Source: Brachypterus glaber (lineage: Eukaryota > Arthropoda > Insecta > Coleoptera > Kateretidae). Taken from it: a DNA stretch of 64,000 nt. How positions within the stretch are numbered: the stretch's first letter is position 1; each line of letters starts with the position of its first letter. The position numbers and the translations under genes were made by a program. The notes beneath the pieces are model-generated. The model saw only the letters and a list, made by a program, of their open reading frames with translations. It was not told where the DNA came from and searched no databases. Positions 41,818 to 54,315 of this stretch are shown here, one piece after another. The stretch lies in the NCBI GenBank assembly GCA_958510825.1, contig OY294054.1, forward strand, positions 7,914,191-7,978,190, written 5' to 3'.

Positions 41818-43308
41818 GGGTGATGCAATTTTTTTTTTATTTTTTCCTATTTTTTTGTGGCCCAAAGCTAAAATTATTCTATTTGGTGTAAAAAGTAACT
41901 AAGTAAAATAATATCCAAAAATTTCAACATTTAGAGGTAGCTCAAAGCGACTAAGTGGGCGAATATAATTAAAAAAATAATTTCTTTCATAGGATGACAA
42001 TTATATGCAGAAAAATGGATATTATTATAGTTTGTATGTTTTTATAGTAAAAATATGAAATATATTTATTGATAATAAAAATAATAACAAGTTTCCCGTA
42101 TTGATAACAGTCAGGAAAGCTTTGGTTAGGCAAAAAAAATTAAATGTTTTTTATATATATTTTTTTTATTTTTGTGATTTTTAAATGAAAGAAGCAGACA
42201 TTTGCAAAAAAACTGTCTTTTGGTATCTATGTTGGTATGTATTACTGGCAAATCATGTGAAAATCATATCTCAAAGAAGTGTTGAGATATAGATTTGAAA
42301 TTTGGAATATGAGCAAAGTTCTTAGACTAAATGTTTTTATTGTGATTTTAAGTGGTCAGAAGGCTAAACTAGTATTGCTAACTGATCTAAAAGATCAATA
42401 ATCACTTCATTATATTAATTCATACTGAAAGTTTTTGGGAGTTTTCCCGAAAACCCTATTTTAAAGCCTAAATTTTAGTAGTTGCTAAAGTTAAAGCTTC
42501 CAAAATTAGGTGATTTTTTATATTAGTCAAATTATTTTTTTCTATTTTTAAGATATATACTAAGGGCTAATTAATTATGGTATTAAACCTTTACAACCTT
42601 AAGCTGTTGGGGCAAAAACCGGTCAAGAAAATACTAATTTGAGTCCTTTTTCGTAATTTTTCAAGGATTTTAGCCTATTTTTTTCATAAGAAATATATAT
42701 TATAATGAAGTATTATTATTTTTAATAGTATGGGTGTGTATAATTAACTAAACAAATAAATAAAATTTTAAAATTAATATCCTACACAGAAAAAATAAAA
42801 ATAAAAATTTTGGTTCATTTAAATAGTATTTTAGATAGTCAACACAGTCAGTCAAATTATATTATTTCAAAAAGTTTTAAGTGGAATAAAAAGAATAAAT
42901 TTTATATGTTTCAAAACTTTTTAATCAATAAAATTTCTTTAAAAATAACTGAGTTACAACATGTCGAAAAATAAGCTCGCGGCGTGCAATTTGGTGCATC
43001 CAGGGGGTTGTAAAACAATTGAAGTTCTCTACTTGATACAGCTGAGAATTTTTTTTAAATTAAAATATGGTAGTGTTGTACTATAGAGTAGTACTAACTA
43101 TGATATGAATTTGAAGCAGATCGGTTACAGGGTTATAGGTATAATGCACTAACTAAGGACGTGGAATCTTCTAAACTTTAAGCTTTTTGAGCCACCTCTA
43201 AATTTTAAAACTTTTGAATAAAATTTTACCTAGTTTATTTCTACACAAAATAGAATAATTTGAGCTTTGGGCCCCCCTAAAAATATTTTGATTTTTTTTG
43301 CATCACCC
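41818..43308. mobile_element. 1491-bp non-autonomous DNA transposon, GGGTGATGCAA ends
   Basis: Inverted repeats of about 130 bases: GGGTGATGCAA, then GGCCCAAAGCT, AATTATTCTATTT, TTTAGAGGTAGCTCAAAG at the left, all found inverted at 43170-43308. It is flanked by TA (41816-41817 and 43309-43310). No transposase. Confidence 0.85.
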
Positions 43309-43310
43309 TA

Positions 43311-44128
43311 ATATTAATATTAGAGGTTATTTCATATATTATTGTCACTTTGACAACAAAAACTGCCCACATTACGGAGTAAAAAAACAGTGCTACCACT
43401 CATTGAACCTTTCATTGATCATTGGACCATGCAGTTTGGATGTTACCATGGATTTTTTTCAAGATCGATAATTATTTATTATTTGATGATTGTTTATTTT
43501 AATTGTAGAATTACAGTTTGGAATATTGAAATCTTTTTTGGTTTTTATCGTCAGTTTTAAAAATAAAGACCGGACGAATTATTTATTTATTATTATTTTA
43601 TAGTGGTTACTAAAAAAATTTATATTAAATATTCATAAAATACTTCAGTATTAAAATTACATTTCCATGTTTTTAAAGCCAAATCTAATATGTTTCACAC
43701 TAATATAATATTCTCGGAATCGTTTTTGAAAAATTCTTATGAAAATTTAATATTAACAAGTATAAGTATTAATTAAATTAAATGTAAAAACATAAACTTA
43801 AATAATTGAAATATTTAATTTTGACCATATTCAGGATAAAAATATTTTTTGAAGTGTCTTATGGAACATTTTCTGATGGTTGACTTTCACAAACTTAACC
43901 CTCTAGAGTAATTTTGCACCAAAAATTGGACAATATGTTATGTAAATAGCAAACTATTTAACCAATATCATTAAAAATAGAAAAAAATGGGACCAAAAGA
44001 GGTTGAAGTATAATTTTATAAAACTGATTGTTTTAAATAAGTTATCTTAAATCGTTCATAATTCTTAATTTTTCAGTCAGAACTCAAATTTATGTATCAA
44101 AAATCTTTTTTTTTATATTGCTCAACAG
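43311..44128. other. AT-rich DNA, no gene seen
   Basis: No ORF, no clear repeat. Confidence 0.5.
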
Positions 44129-44494
44129 GGTAAATCAGGAGAAACGGACCAAACTACAGTAGTGTATTGTACACATAAAAATAATTTCAAATAACTCATA
44201 TATTGTTATCACATTTTTTTTGCATTGCAATTTTTTTAATTTTTATGGAGAATTAACTGAGGTTTTGTTTTAAATGGGTAATTAATGCAAGAAATTTTTT
44301 TATTATTTAAGACGTATTAAATCGAAAACAAGATAAGTTTAGGATCATTGATTACAAGAACGCTAGATTAATAAAAAATTTTGATGACGCCATAAGTTAA
44401 AAACAAATAAAAATCGGATAACAATGTGAGTTTTTAAAAATTATTTATGTGTACAATACATTCCTGGAGTTTGATCCGTTCCTCCCGACTCACC
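44129..44494. mobile_element. 366-bp MITE with GGTAAATCAGGAGAAACGGA ends
   Basis: GGTAAATCAGGAGAAACGGA and the inverse of TCCGTTCCTCCCGACTCACC; the inversion continues through GTGTATTGTACACATAAA for about 60 bases. Confidence 0.75.
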
Positions 44495-45004
44495 ATGTAT
44501 AAAAAAATCTACTTTTTCACACTTTTTACCTGAAAATCACTTTTCGCAAAGAACACATTATTTGGTCGCAAACTAGCGATGGTGACAATGTTGACTAAAT
44601 AACAATAAAGGCCGCTATACTAACATCAAACACTTTTAATTTGCATAAATGAATATTAAACATCTTGCCGGTATATGTATAAACCATTATATTAATAAGT
44701 AAATTGCAAATAATTGGTCAATTTTAAAGTGCTTCGTCCATACTCTTTTACACTTTATTCAGTCTGAATATCAATTATTGATAATATTCAATAAAGTGAG
44801 GTGTAACTTTCATGCAAAAAAATAAAAAAAGCATTATTTACATTAATCTTGCATTATAAAACAACAGAGCAGTTCCAGTTTATTTGCAATATGGGATCCT
44901 GTTTGGATCTTAAATGCAAGATAATTCTAAATAAAATAAAATACCAATTAAAAAAATACTTTCTATGTGTATTTCAAGTTTTGGTATAGGTATGTGGTTT
45001 TTGA
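44495..45004. other. AT-rich DNA with GCATTATTTACATTAATCTT motif
   Basis: AAAAGCATTATTTACATTAA (44829) recurs as AGCATAATTTATATTAATCT near 45141, pointing to an older duplicated unit. No gene. Confidence 0.5.
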
Positions 45005-46064
45005 ATTATTTTAAAAATTTCTTGAAAAGAGAAACCTATTTTTCATTCTTTATTTTTCTTCTCTGTTTTTCTCTCTTTGAATTTTTATCGCGTAAATTGT
45101 TTTCGTTATTAATATAAATTATGCTTACCATGCAAAAAAAAGCATAATTTATATTAATCTTAAATTATAAAATTGGTTCCAATTTATTTGCAGTATATAA
45201 TTCCTGCAAATCTGCTTAAATATAAAAGTTTTGTCAACAATTCTGGAGATAAAATATAATACTAGCACATCTTTTAGTCCTTTCTTTATTTATTTTTTCT
45301 TAGTTCTTCGTTTGGACTTTTTTAGTTTTTATGGCGTAAAATTGTTTCGTCGACAAAACCAAAGAAATTACGCTTTTCATTTTAACAAAACGTTTTTGTT
45401 ACATTTCAGCTTAGAAATTGTTAAATAACTCTAAATAACATGCTAAGAATCAACCTTTGACTGTAATTTTTATAGATAACAATATTAGTGTAAATATAAG
45501 TGTTTAATAAATTTTAAAAATTTCTTGAAAGGGGAAGCTTATTTTCCATTTATTGTTTTTTATTTAGTTTTTTCTTTTTCTTTGTTCTTTTAGTTTTTAT
45601 CGTGTAAAATTATTTCCTTTATTAAAACCAAACAAATTAAGGTTAACATTTTGCCAAAATGGTTTTGTTACATTTAAGCTCAGAAAGAGTTACATTAGAA
45701 ACTTTAAATAACATGCTCATAAATAAATTTTTCATAGTAGGTACTTTTATAGATAACATTAATTAGTGTAAAGATTAGTGTTTAATTAATTTTAAGTTGT
45801 TGAAATAATGAGGGTGTTTTCCATGATAATTTTTCTTTATTTATTTTTCTTAGTTAGTGTTCTTTTATCGTGTAAAAATATTTTCGTCAAAACCAAACAT
45901 TGCGTCTACCATTTTAAAGGAACTCTAAATCAGAGACTAAGAATCAATTTCCCAATGCACTTTTACAGAAAACACTATTAGTGCAAACATTAGTCTTTAA
46001 TGATCTTTTTGAAATGTTCTTGAAATAAGCTTACTTCCATATTTTTCTTCTTAGTTTTTCATTC
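45005..46064. repeat. Diverged tandem array, units about 200-280 bp, running into gap
   Basis: Four to five units share TTTCTTGAAA, TTATTTTTCTTAGTT, TTTTTATCGTGTAAAAT, AAAACCAAAC, TTTTGTTACATTT, AACATGC and TTTTATAGATAACA in the same order (about 45010, 45270, 45515, 45800, 46005). It is cut by the N run. Confidence 0.7.
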
Positions 46065-46264
46065 NNNNNNNNNNNNNNNNNNNNNNNNNNNNNNNNNNNN
46101 NNNNNNNNNNNNNNNNNNNNNNNNNNNNNNNNNNNNNNNNNNNNNNNNNNNNNNNNNNNNNNNNNNNNNNNNNNNNNNNNNNNNNNNNNNNNNNNNNNNN
46201 NNNNNNNNNNNNNNNNNNNNNNNNNNNNNNNNNNNNNNNNNNNNNNNNNNNNNNNNNNNNNNNN
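46065..46264. other. Assembly gap (200 N)
   Basis: Exactly 200 N, positioned inside or beside the tandem array, a likely cause of the break. Confidence 0.98.
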
Positions 46265-46730
46265 CTTCTTGCAAATTCAATTTTCAATACTTTTCTCTCA
46301 TTTTTACTCGAACGGCTAACTACTAAGGTCTACCTTTATATTGTATTCAAATATGTTACATTTACCAGCATATTGATAATTCGGCTCTATTAGAGCCGTA
46401 TTATCAATATGCTGGTCCTTAAAGGACCATAACGGATAATATTAGCGAGAATTAGATATATATTTTTTAATTTTATTATTTGTTTTTTTACGATTATAAA
46501 TAAAGGTTCATGGAGAATGTCCACTAATTTTACAGGAAAGAATATTTGAAATAATAAATTTTAAAAATGATTCCAAATTTGCTGATCAGCAATCAGCAAA
46601 CAATGATTACCAATCTTCTTGCACATTCAGTTTTTAGTAGTGTCTTCTTATTTTTACTCGAACTACTAACTATTCTACCTTTATCTACATTTATATTTAT
46701 TATATTTTATTCAAATATGGATAATGTATG
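46265..46730. repeat. Second tandem repeat next to the gap, period about 350 bp
   Basis: TCTTGCAAATTCAATTTTCA (46267) recurs as TCTTGCACATTCAGTTTTTA (46616). Both are followed by TTTTTACTCGAAC, CTAACTA, CTACCTTTAT and ATTCAAATATG. Confidence 0.7.
46364..46416. repeat. Hairpin, 24-bp arms
   Basis: ACCAGCATATTGATAA plus CGGCTCT pairs with AGAGCCG plus TTATCAATATGCTGGT around a TATT loop region, nearly perfect. A second small palindrome GGTCCTTAAAGGACC abuts it (46415-46429). Confidence 0.8.
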
Positions 46731-47397
46731 AACCTTTTGTCAGGAGTTTAACAATTTAATTTAAAATGTATTTATTTAAAAAATATAATTACCCAATAGC
46801 AAATAGATACCTACATTTTCTGAAGGCAAAATTAGGAGTTATTAGCATAACTGAATTTTTTGAAAACTCAACTATTAAAGAAAAAAGTTATTTTCTTAAT
46901 ATTTTGATCAAAAAATAAATCATTTAAAAAACGTTTTAGTTAATCAAGGTTTTTATGTAAAAGTCAAGTGGATGTTTGACGTACTTATATAATATTTTAC
47001 AGTAGATACCTTCTTCCATATCGGATAATTTGCAGACAGTATAGACAGTAGTACTACCGTAGTGCATATTGGGTGCTTGCTTATAAATGGGTTTTTCTTT
47101 TAACAAATGATATTTGTACACTTTTTCTTAATAAAATAATAATATTTTCCTTTATTTTAATGGTTTTTACTTTCAAGCGTTTTTCAGATTTTAATGTATT
47201 TATCCGTTTTAAGGTATTCTGAAAAAACAATATTTCGATGTCTTTCTTTTCTTTCAATTTGTTAAAGGTTTTTTTATTTTAAAGTTAGGTGGGCGTTTGG
47301 AAAATCGTCGTTTTAGTTTCACAACCTCTTCAAAAATCAAGTTTTGGTTCTCTGCACAAATCAATTTTGTACATTAATCAATTCTGTACTTTTGTAT
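46731..47397. other. AT-rich DNA, no gene seen
   Basis: No ORF or repeat of note. Confidence 0.5.
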
Positions 47398-47439
47398 GTT
47401 TGTATGAGTTATCAGTCATCAATGATAACTCATACAAAC
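47398..47439. repeat. Hairpin GTTTGTATGAGTTATCA
   Basis: GTTTGTATGAGTTATCAGTC... closes with GATAACTCATACAAAC. A related unpaired copy (GTTTGTACAAGTTATCAGTC) is at 47525, and another near 5668. Confidence 0.75.
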
Positions 47440-47970
47440 TTCAGTTGATTATTCCAATTAGTTTATAAGTTACTTTGTATTGGAATAATAATCATTCAAT
47501 AATTATTCAATAATTAATTGTAGTTTGTACAAGTTATCAGTCATCATCTTCAGAATTGATTAATACAAAGAACCGAAACTTGATTTTTAGAGATAAGAGG
47601 TCACCTAACTTTATAAGTTCAAAAATCTTGACAAATTGAGATGTTATTTAGGAGTCATAATTTATTCATCAAATGGAAAGGAAATAACTTGTCTCTTGAA
47701 ATGGTAAAAACATAGTTATTCTAAAAAAAAAATACCAATACAAATCTGGTAATTACTCCTAATTTTGCCGACAGAATATAAAAGTAGTACCTATCTCTTA
47801 AAAAGGTACCTGTAAATTTTTTAAATAAATTTCTCTTGAAAATTTTTTAAAATAAAAAATTAAATATTGCGGATTTAAAATGGCTGCAAAATTTGAATAA
47901 TTAAAAAAAATGGTAGGGGTTTTTAATGTCGCTACTGATTTACAAAACCAAATATAATGTGAAAAATTAA
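47440..47970. other. AT-rich DNA, no gene seen
   Basis: Contains AATAATTATTCAATAATT short repeats near 47497; no ORF. Confidence 0.5.
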
Positions 47971-48284
47971 AAATTTACTATATAATAATATTAAAAATAA
48001 ATATATTTTTAAATTTGTAGCCATTTTGAATTCGCCACATTGAATATTTAATTTTTGACATTTATTTCGTTTTAGCGACCTCAAAAACACCCCCGATACC
48101 AGTTATCAAGCAAACATAAGATATGAAAAATTTACTATATAATAATATTGAAAATAAATATATTTTTAAATTTGTAGCCATTTTGAATTCGCCATATTGA
48201 ATATTTAATTTTTGACATTTATTTCGTTTTAGCGACTTCAAAAACACCCCCGATACCAGTTATCAAGCAAACATAAGATATGAT
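47971..48284. repeat. Tandem duplication, period 157 bp
   Basis: Two near-identical units starting AAATTTACTATATAATAATA (47971 and 48128), each containing the TTTTAGCGAC and AAAACACCCCCGATACC piece of the GC-block repeat family. Confidence 0.9.
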
Positions 48285-48639
48285 AATTTTGGCTTTGATT
48301 CCATCCTATCCAGGCAAATATATTCTATCTCCAAAAAATCTAATATCATTTGATTGGAGATACGATCGTATCGTCGCGACCTTTAGATAACACGATATTT
48401 TACTACACTGTAAAAAATAGTGGGAAAATGCCATACATATGTTTTGAAGTTTTTCCATCCATATTTACAAATGTCGTCAGTATAGTAAATTTTCCAAAGT
48501 TTAATCGAAAACTAAAATAATTGTGATTATTACATGCATATAGATAGGTGATATAAAAGTAATATTTTTTTTCGACCGCGTTATTGAAAAACTACCATAC
48601 ACGTATGGGTTAATTACAATACACGTATGGGAAGTTTAC
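48285..48639. other. AT-rich DNA with CATACACGTATGGG repeats
   Basis: CCATACACGTATGGGTTAAT and AATACACGTATGGGAAG lie at 48593-48630, suggesting the end of another small element. Confidence 0.5.
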
Positions 48640-49060
48640 CACAGTTTTTTTAGAGTGTACATTTTACAAAAAGCCCTGAATATGCACTAACAATTTAAAC
48701 TAATTAATACTGAGAATTAGTTACCGTAGTAAACACTATACGTTTTTACATATGTGGAATCCCACAAAAGTTTAGTAAACATTAACTGGTTGTTACAGTA
48801 TTATTTAAAGTTGTTATAGTTCTGATAACTGTAACAACAATGTTTACTAAACTTTCGTGGGGTTCCATATATGCAAAAACGTTCAGTATTTACTATGGTA
48901 ACGAATTCTCAGTGAGTTCAACCAACTAGCATTTTTGGTTGCCGCTACTTGATCATTACCTCAATTGAAACAAATTAAGTAGCGGCGACTAGTTACAGGA
49001 AGGCTATAGTTAGGTAGTAATTACGTAGATACTACACAAATGGGGGAAAATATAAGGGTA
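48640..49060 (+). repeat. Long palindromic repeat, copy 1
   Basis: Shares, in inverse orientation, most of 57920-58620: AGAATTAGTTACCGTAGTAA, CACAAAAGTTTAGTAAACAT, CTGGTTGTTACAGTA, GGGGTTCCATATATGCAAAA, AAATTAAGTAGCGGCGACTA. It is internally palindromic around 48800. This copy lacks the two insertions of copy 2 and so serves as the empty site. Confidence 0.85.
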
Positions 49061-49164
49061 ACAATCTTGCTAGGTGTGCAGAAGTACACTTTTTGTAGGG
49101 TGCCAGGAAGCCAGGCCTTCCGAGTACCTGCCCAGTCTGCACATACATGGATGCAACATCACAA

Positions 49165-49324
49165 AGAAAGATTTTTTAGGTAACAAGTGCCATATTACAT
49201 GAGACGTAACATACATATGTATGCTACATAACATGCCCTATAACAGAAAGATTTTTTAAGTTACATGTGCCATATTACATAAGATGTAACATACATATGT
49301 ATGATACATAACATGCAATATTGC
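49165..49324. repeat. Tandem duplication, period 80 bp
   Basis: AGAAAGATTTTTTAGGTAAC (49165) and AGAAAGATTTTTTAAGTTAC (49245), each followed by GTGCCATATTACAT and GTAACATACATATGTATG. ATAACATGCAATATTGCATG follows as a palindrome. Confidence 0.8.
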
Positions 49325-50989
49325 ATGTTATGTGTCATATAAATGGTATGATAACATACCAGATACATAAAATGTTATGAATTCACCATAATATGGTGAC
49401 AGGTTAAGTACAGGTTAATAATAATAATCCGATCGACTTGAAATTTTCAGGAAAAATCAAGTTGTCCGAGGTGAAGATCCCTATTATTTTTGAAAGTAAT
49501 CCCACCAAAAACAAAAAAGTTCTGGAGGGATAAATTTAAAAAAAAAATCGAAAAAAGCTGAAGGAATATTCCGATTAACGTAATATTTTCAGGAAAAATT
49601 ACTTTTATTATAAAAATCAATTCTACAAAAACAATTTAAAAAATTTAATTTATATTTTTTTCAATAATTTTTCACTTTTCAAAAAAGATATTTAAAAAAA
49701 CATATTTTTTTTATTAACAGACTTCCAAAAAAGGAGGAGGTAATCAATTCGACGTGTGACTTTTTTTTTCAATAATTTTTCGTTTTTCAAAAAAGATCTT
49801 AAAAAAAACATTTTTTTTTTATTTTTATGATTTTTTTTTAATATTGCTTGTTTAAAAGTTCAGTTTGGTTCGACTCGGATAAAACTCACAAATAAGTTAT
49901 TATTATTATTATTATTATTATTGGTTAAACCAAATTTACTTTTTAAAAGTTATTTTGGGAATCGACAAATTCCCATAATCGTTGAATACGAGTATCCGCA
50001 TTCGTGGTATAACTAATTATGTAATATCTTGTAAAATACAGAAATCAGAGATGTGATTTCTGCGGAAATAGAAATTAGAATTTTGAATTCCCGCCAAGCA
50101 ATTTAGCCTACAGCCTTTGGCCAATAGTAGTAGAGTATGGCGTCATAATTAACCGTTGTTGGAATAGTGTTTGTTTATAGTTTATAGTTATTTTTTGTGT
50201 TTACAAAAGCTATTTTTTTGAGAGTGTTCTATGATAGGTTAGTAATGAAAATTATTAGTTTATACAAGTTTTATAATCTACATAATCGTAATACTTTTTT
50301 TTAAATTAACCTCAAAATAAGATTTCAAATTATAATGGATTATACTTTTTTAGTAAAATGGAATATGCAGTTGTGTCGTTTATTGGAAATGATGACGTCA
50401 GTGAGATTCCATCCCATGGGATGGATTATGCATCCCAACACAAAAAATATTTCCCAATTAATTGCAAAAAAGGTACCTATTACCTATAAAAACGGACAGA
50501 TAAAATAAATGGAGAACATTTGAAGTAATTGTGGTATGTTAATCTATATTTATGGGTAAGCCGTTTGCTGAGAATTATCGGGTTCTATGTGACAGTTTTG
50601 ATGAAAAAGAGATATACTTTTTTTATTTATTTATCCTCAAGGAGCAAAGGCGTAACCAGGTTCAAATTTTGGGGAGGCTTGAGCCCCTAAAAATATATGC
50701 GTAATTTTTAAGTTTGTCTGTCTGTGAGACTTTTATAGTTTGATTTGGGGGGGGGGGGGCTAAGCCCCCCTCCTTACGTCAAGAAGTTGGGTTCCCTACT
50801 GTAAAAGGCTGAGTGTACTGGAAGAAAACTAAAACTTGTTCTAAATGTATTTCGCGAGCTAAATCTCCTGCGAAATCTTGTGTACAACCCTCGCGAAATT
50901 CCCCAAAATCTTAAATAATTTACATCGTTGGCTACCATGAGAGTCACCGGCGACTCTCGGTATTTTTTACATTGGTACCACGTGTATCA
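49325..50989. other. AT-rich DNA with fragments of known repeats, no gene
   Basis: 49440-49530 matches the core of the foldback at 24224-26020. An A/T block (49530-49840) follows, then an (ATT)n run at 49898-49921. GGGGGGGGGGGG at about 50746-50758 is next to CTAAGCCCCCC. No ORF. Confidence 0.55.
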
Positions 50990-51218
50990 GGGAACGTTCA
51001 AGTATTATGTAACGCAAATTGTACAAAAAATCATACACTTAATACCCCGGTTCTCGCGTTATTTAAGGCTGTAGAGATTTCATATTTTGGCTACCCCCCC
51101 TAACACACCCTATTAGAGGGGTAGCCAAAATATGAAATATCTATAATAACGCGAGAGCCGGGATATGAAGTGTATAAATTTTGGTACAATTTGCGTTACA
51201 TAATACTTGAACGTTCCC
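50990..51218. mobile_element. 229-bp palindromic MITE, GGGAACGTTCAAGTATTATG family
   Basis: Full-length inverted arms; ends GGGAACGTTCAAGTATTATG and CATAATACTTGAACGTTCCC; TCA on both sides (50987-50989, 51219-51221). The core contains CCGGTTCTCGCGTTATT and its inverse. TCACCGGCGACTCTC (50944) and TCACCGGCTACTCTC (51219) also flank it. Confidence 0.8.
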
Positions 51219-51330
51219 TCACCGGCTACTCTCAGTAGCATTGGTTAACTCTTAACCGACCGAAATAAAAGCATCCATATTATAGGTAATATTGGTGGAA
51301 AAGTTGTAAACAAATGTTTTATTAATATCA

Positions 51331-51588
51331 CAGCTACACAATCTAAAGTTGGATCTCCGACAGACTCGACTAGTCCGTCTGCCGCTGAATCCGACTCGGA
51401 GTTTAAAAATTGGGTCTCATTTTCAAAATAAACTCAAAAAAACATCCTTTTGTACTTATTCGCTAGGTTTTTTAAGGTCTTTTTAAAAACTTTTAAATTT
51501 CGACCTCAGATTCGCATTCAGCATTTCAAAATATATAGGAATTGACTAGTCGAGTCCTTCGGAGATCCATTTTTTTTTTGTGGCGCTG
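51331..51588. mobile_element. 258-bp MITE, CAGC...GCTG ends
   Basis: GGATCTCCGACAGACTCGAC (51351) is inverted at 51548-51570; outer ends CAGCTACACAA and, inverted, CAGCGCCACAA. No clear target duplication. Confidence 0.65.
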
Positions 51589-51638
51589 TATTTATTTTAT
51601 TCTTAGAGATTTTGAATGATTTTTTTTGAACGAGTTTA

Positions 51639-52263
51639 GATATCGATTTCATATTTAGAACTCTTAAATAAGACAACTTAAACTATCTTTAAGCATATAT
51701 TTGACACTTTTATCTCTTAAAATATGAGCAGGGGGGCATGGCGGGTAATTTTTTTAAATTGAAAGGGGGGTCGTGTGATACATCATTTTAAAGCCTTTAA
51801 AATTCTCTATATAACCATACATTTTTAAAAATTTTAAACATGTTTTTTAAGGTTTTGATTTTTCAGTTTTTTGTGCTAAAAAAATAAATTTTTAAGTTTT
51901 TTTTTGTTAATTTTTATTTATGTCAACTAAAATTAGTTTAAAAATATAATTTACTTTTTTTCATTATGAAATTAGGCATTTTTAAAAAATTGTTTGGATT
52001 TTTTAGAGAAATTTTGACAAAAATACCCATTTTCAACCCTATTTTAAACCCAAAAAAAAATGTTTAAAAAAAATAAAAAATTTACAGTTAAATGGAGAAT
52101 TTTATAAGCTTTAAAATTATGTATCACACGACCCCCCTTTCCATTTAAAAAAATGTGCCCCTATGCCCCCCCGCCCACATTTTAAGAGCTGAAAGTATTA
52201 AATATATGCTAAAAGATAGTTTAAGTTGTCTTATTTAAAAGTTCCAAATTCAAAGTTGATATC
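51639..52263. mobile_element. 625-bp MITE related to 19027-19600
   Basis: Ends GATATCGATTTCATATTTAG and, inverted, GATATCAACTTTGAATTTGG. Arms extend through AAATAAGACAACTTAAACTA, GGGGGGCAT and GGGGGTCGTGTGATACAT. Same layout and GGGGGCA blocks as the copy at 19027. Confidence 0.75.
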
Positions 52264-53249
52264 TCAACTGGTTCAAAAGTTAAGAGGGGGGGGGGGGTGA
52301 CTTTTGGACCGCTCTGTATATACTAAGTATATTATACTTGCAATTGTAAAATGAATTATTTAGTTTTTTTTTTATAATTTGCGAGAAATCTTGCGAAATC
52401 CCGCAAAATATTGCAAAATCCCGTGAAATCTTGCCAACTCCAGCGAAATCTTTCTAAATCTTGGGTAATGCAAAATTTGGTGTACGCGAGATCGTATGAG
52501 ATTTACCCCTCGATATTTTGCATTATTACGTTTTTTTTTTAATTTTAAATATATTTTTTTTAGAATATGTTTATTTTATTTTACGTTTTTAAAAAAATGT
52601 ACAACAGTTACCTCTTTTAAAATATATTTTATTCAGAATATGTAATATGTAGTTTTAATTTTTTTGTATGTATACCTGGCAGGACAACTGAGTGTCAGTT
52701 TAAGATATATTTTTATTTTTGCAAAATAAACGAAATTAAGACTTCGACCGGACTGTAGATATCGACTTTAGATTTCGAATATGTAAGTTGCACAAAAATA
52801 TGTATTTCATATTTGTGTATCATTTACCTATTCGAAATTGGAAGTTTATTTTTGCCGTTCAACGGGGGTACAGGGGAATTTAACGGACATTATAACATCC
52901 ATGTTACATATCACCCATAAAATTTTAATGTATAAAAGACCTCTCATCCAAGGCAAGGGATAACTTATGATGTATTTGGTATGTTTCTGCTACATATCAA
53001 GGAGTATAAAAACGACATGGCTGATACCTCTCATCGATATTGCAAAAGTTATATAACATGTTATGTACTTGGTATGTAGTTGATATGTTACATGTTATGT
53101 ACCTGATACATAAGTTGAGGCGGAATTGTTAAAGTCCAAGGACTGTACATGGACTATAAAAATTACATGGCTGCAACATCACATAGAACAGTGGTTATGT
53201 ACCTGCCATGTACCTGCCATGAATTTGTGCGGACTGGGTGAGACTCAGT
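52264..53249. other. Repeat-derived DNA, no gene
   Basis: 52375-52470 carries short GCGAAATCTTGCGAAATCCC units, also seen at 50870-50910. 52990-53110 has TACATGTTATGTAC-type repeats like those at 49200-49330. Confidence 0.5.
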
Positions 53250-53926
53250 CCCAGACACCACATGATATCTTAAAGACGTTTTTTTTAGATCTTAATTATG
53301 TCTGGACTCCTAAAGACGTGAAAAGGATATCTTATGGACTTCTTTTTAGGGATGTTTAAAAGATATCTGATTATGATGTCTATAAGATGTCTTTTAAGTA
53401 TCGGTACAAGACATCTTAACTTCGATACTCATCGCTAAAAATAAATTAACCACAATCAACTATTAAAAAAAAATATCATTTTTTTAAAGATCTTTTTTTG
53501 AAAAACAAAAAATTTAAAAAAAAATTTCTTTTTACGAAAAACGAAAAAAATAAAAAAAAATCAAAAAAGAAATTTTCAAAAACTGAAAAAAAAAATAATT
53601 TATTTTTTTTAAATCACATTTTTTTAAGATCTTTTTTTGGCAAACAAATTACCTCTTGTTCTAGTTATTATTATGCTTTTTATATCAATACGACCGTACT
53701 TAGCAACGTAAATGGGAGTGGTCATTATGTTGTAAAGTCGCCTGTGCAAGGCGTCTGTAAGGCGTCTTAAAAAAGATGTCTTAAAGACGTTACCTTTTGT
53801 AACATACGACGTCGTTAAGACGTCTTTAAGATGCATATACGGCGAAAACCGACGTTCCTAAGACGTCTTGAATGACGAGCTACGACATCTTTAAGATCTC
53901 TTTAAGTCATATTTGTGCTGTCTGGG
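53250..53926. mobile_element. 677-bp MITE rich in AAGACGTCTT motifs
   Basis: Ends CCCAGACACCACATGATATC and, inverted, CCCAGACAGCACAAATATGA. Both arms contain many AAGACGTCTT and AAGATGTCTT units; the core is A/T homopolymer-like (53460-53640). Confidence 0.7.
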
Positions 53927-54315
53927 GTCGGGGGGAGGTTCGGCTTCGCCACAGTAAAACACAGGAAAGTGTTAGTTTAATACATATATTCAGTTCAGTA
54001 GGGCCAGATTCCAGTGGATAATGGTTGACTTAGTAGGGTAGCATGTAACGGACGGGGGCTATTACAGAGATGAAAGAAACGGTAAGCCAGAGTAAAAAAC
54101 TGTAAAATTATGTTCAATTAGTTTTAGGTTATATTAATTTATAAAAGTATAGACTCATGGGCCTTTAAACATAGTTTAAATCACATTTTGCCCAGAGCAT
54201 CGTCGAAACGTTCTAGCCGGTGGAGATTGACGGAATCCACTACGAAATGCTCGATATGTCAAAATACTAAAACGCGCGAAATTCAAATATTCACACATTT
54301 AAACAAATGCACAAA
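53927..54315. other. Unassigned DNA
   Basis: Includes CATCGTCGAAACGTTCTAGC near 54200; no ORF. Confidence 0.4.

Noticed and set aside
45231..45428. 65-codon ORF
   Set aside because: Lies in one unit of the tandem array and is not preserved in the other units.
53126..53836. ORFs across the AAGACGTCTT element and its left flank
   Set aside because: Low-complexity or MITE sequence with no recognisable domain.
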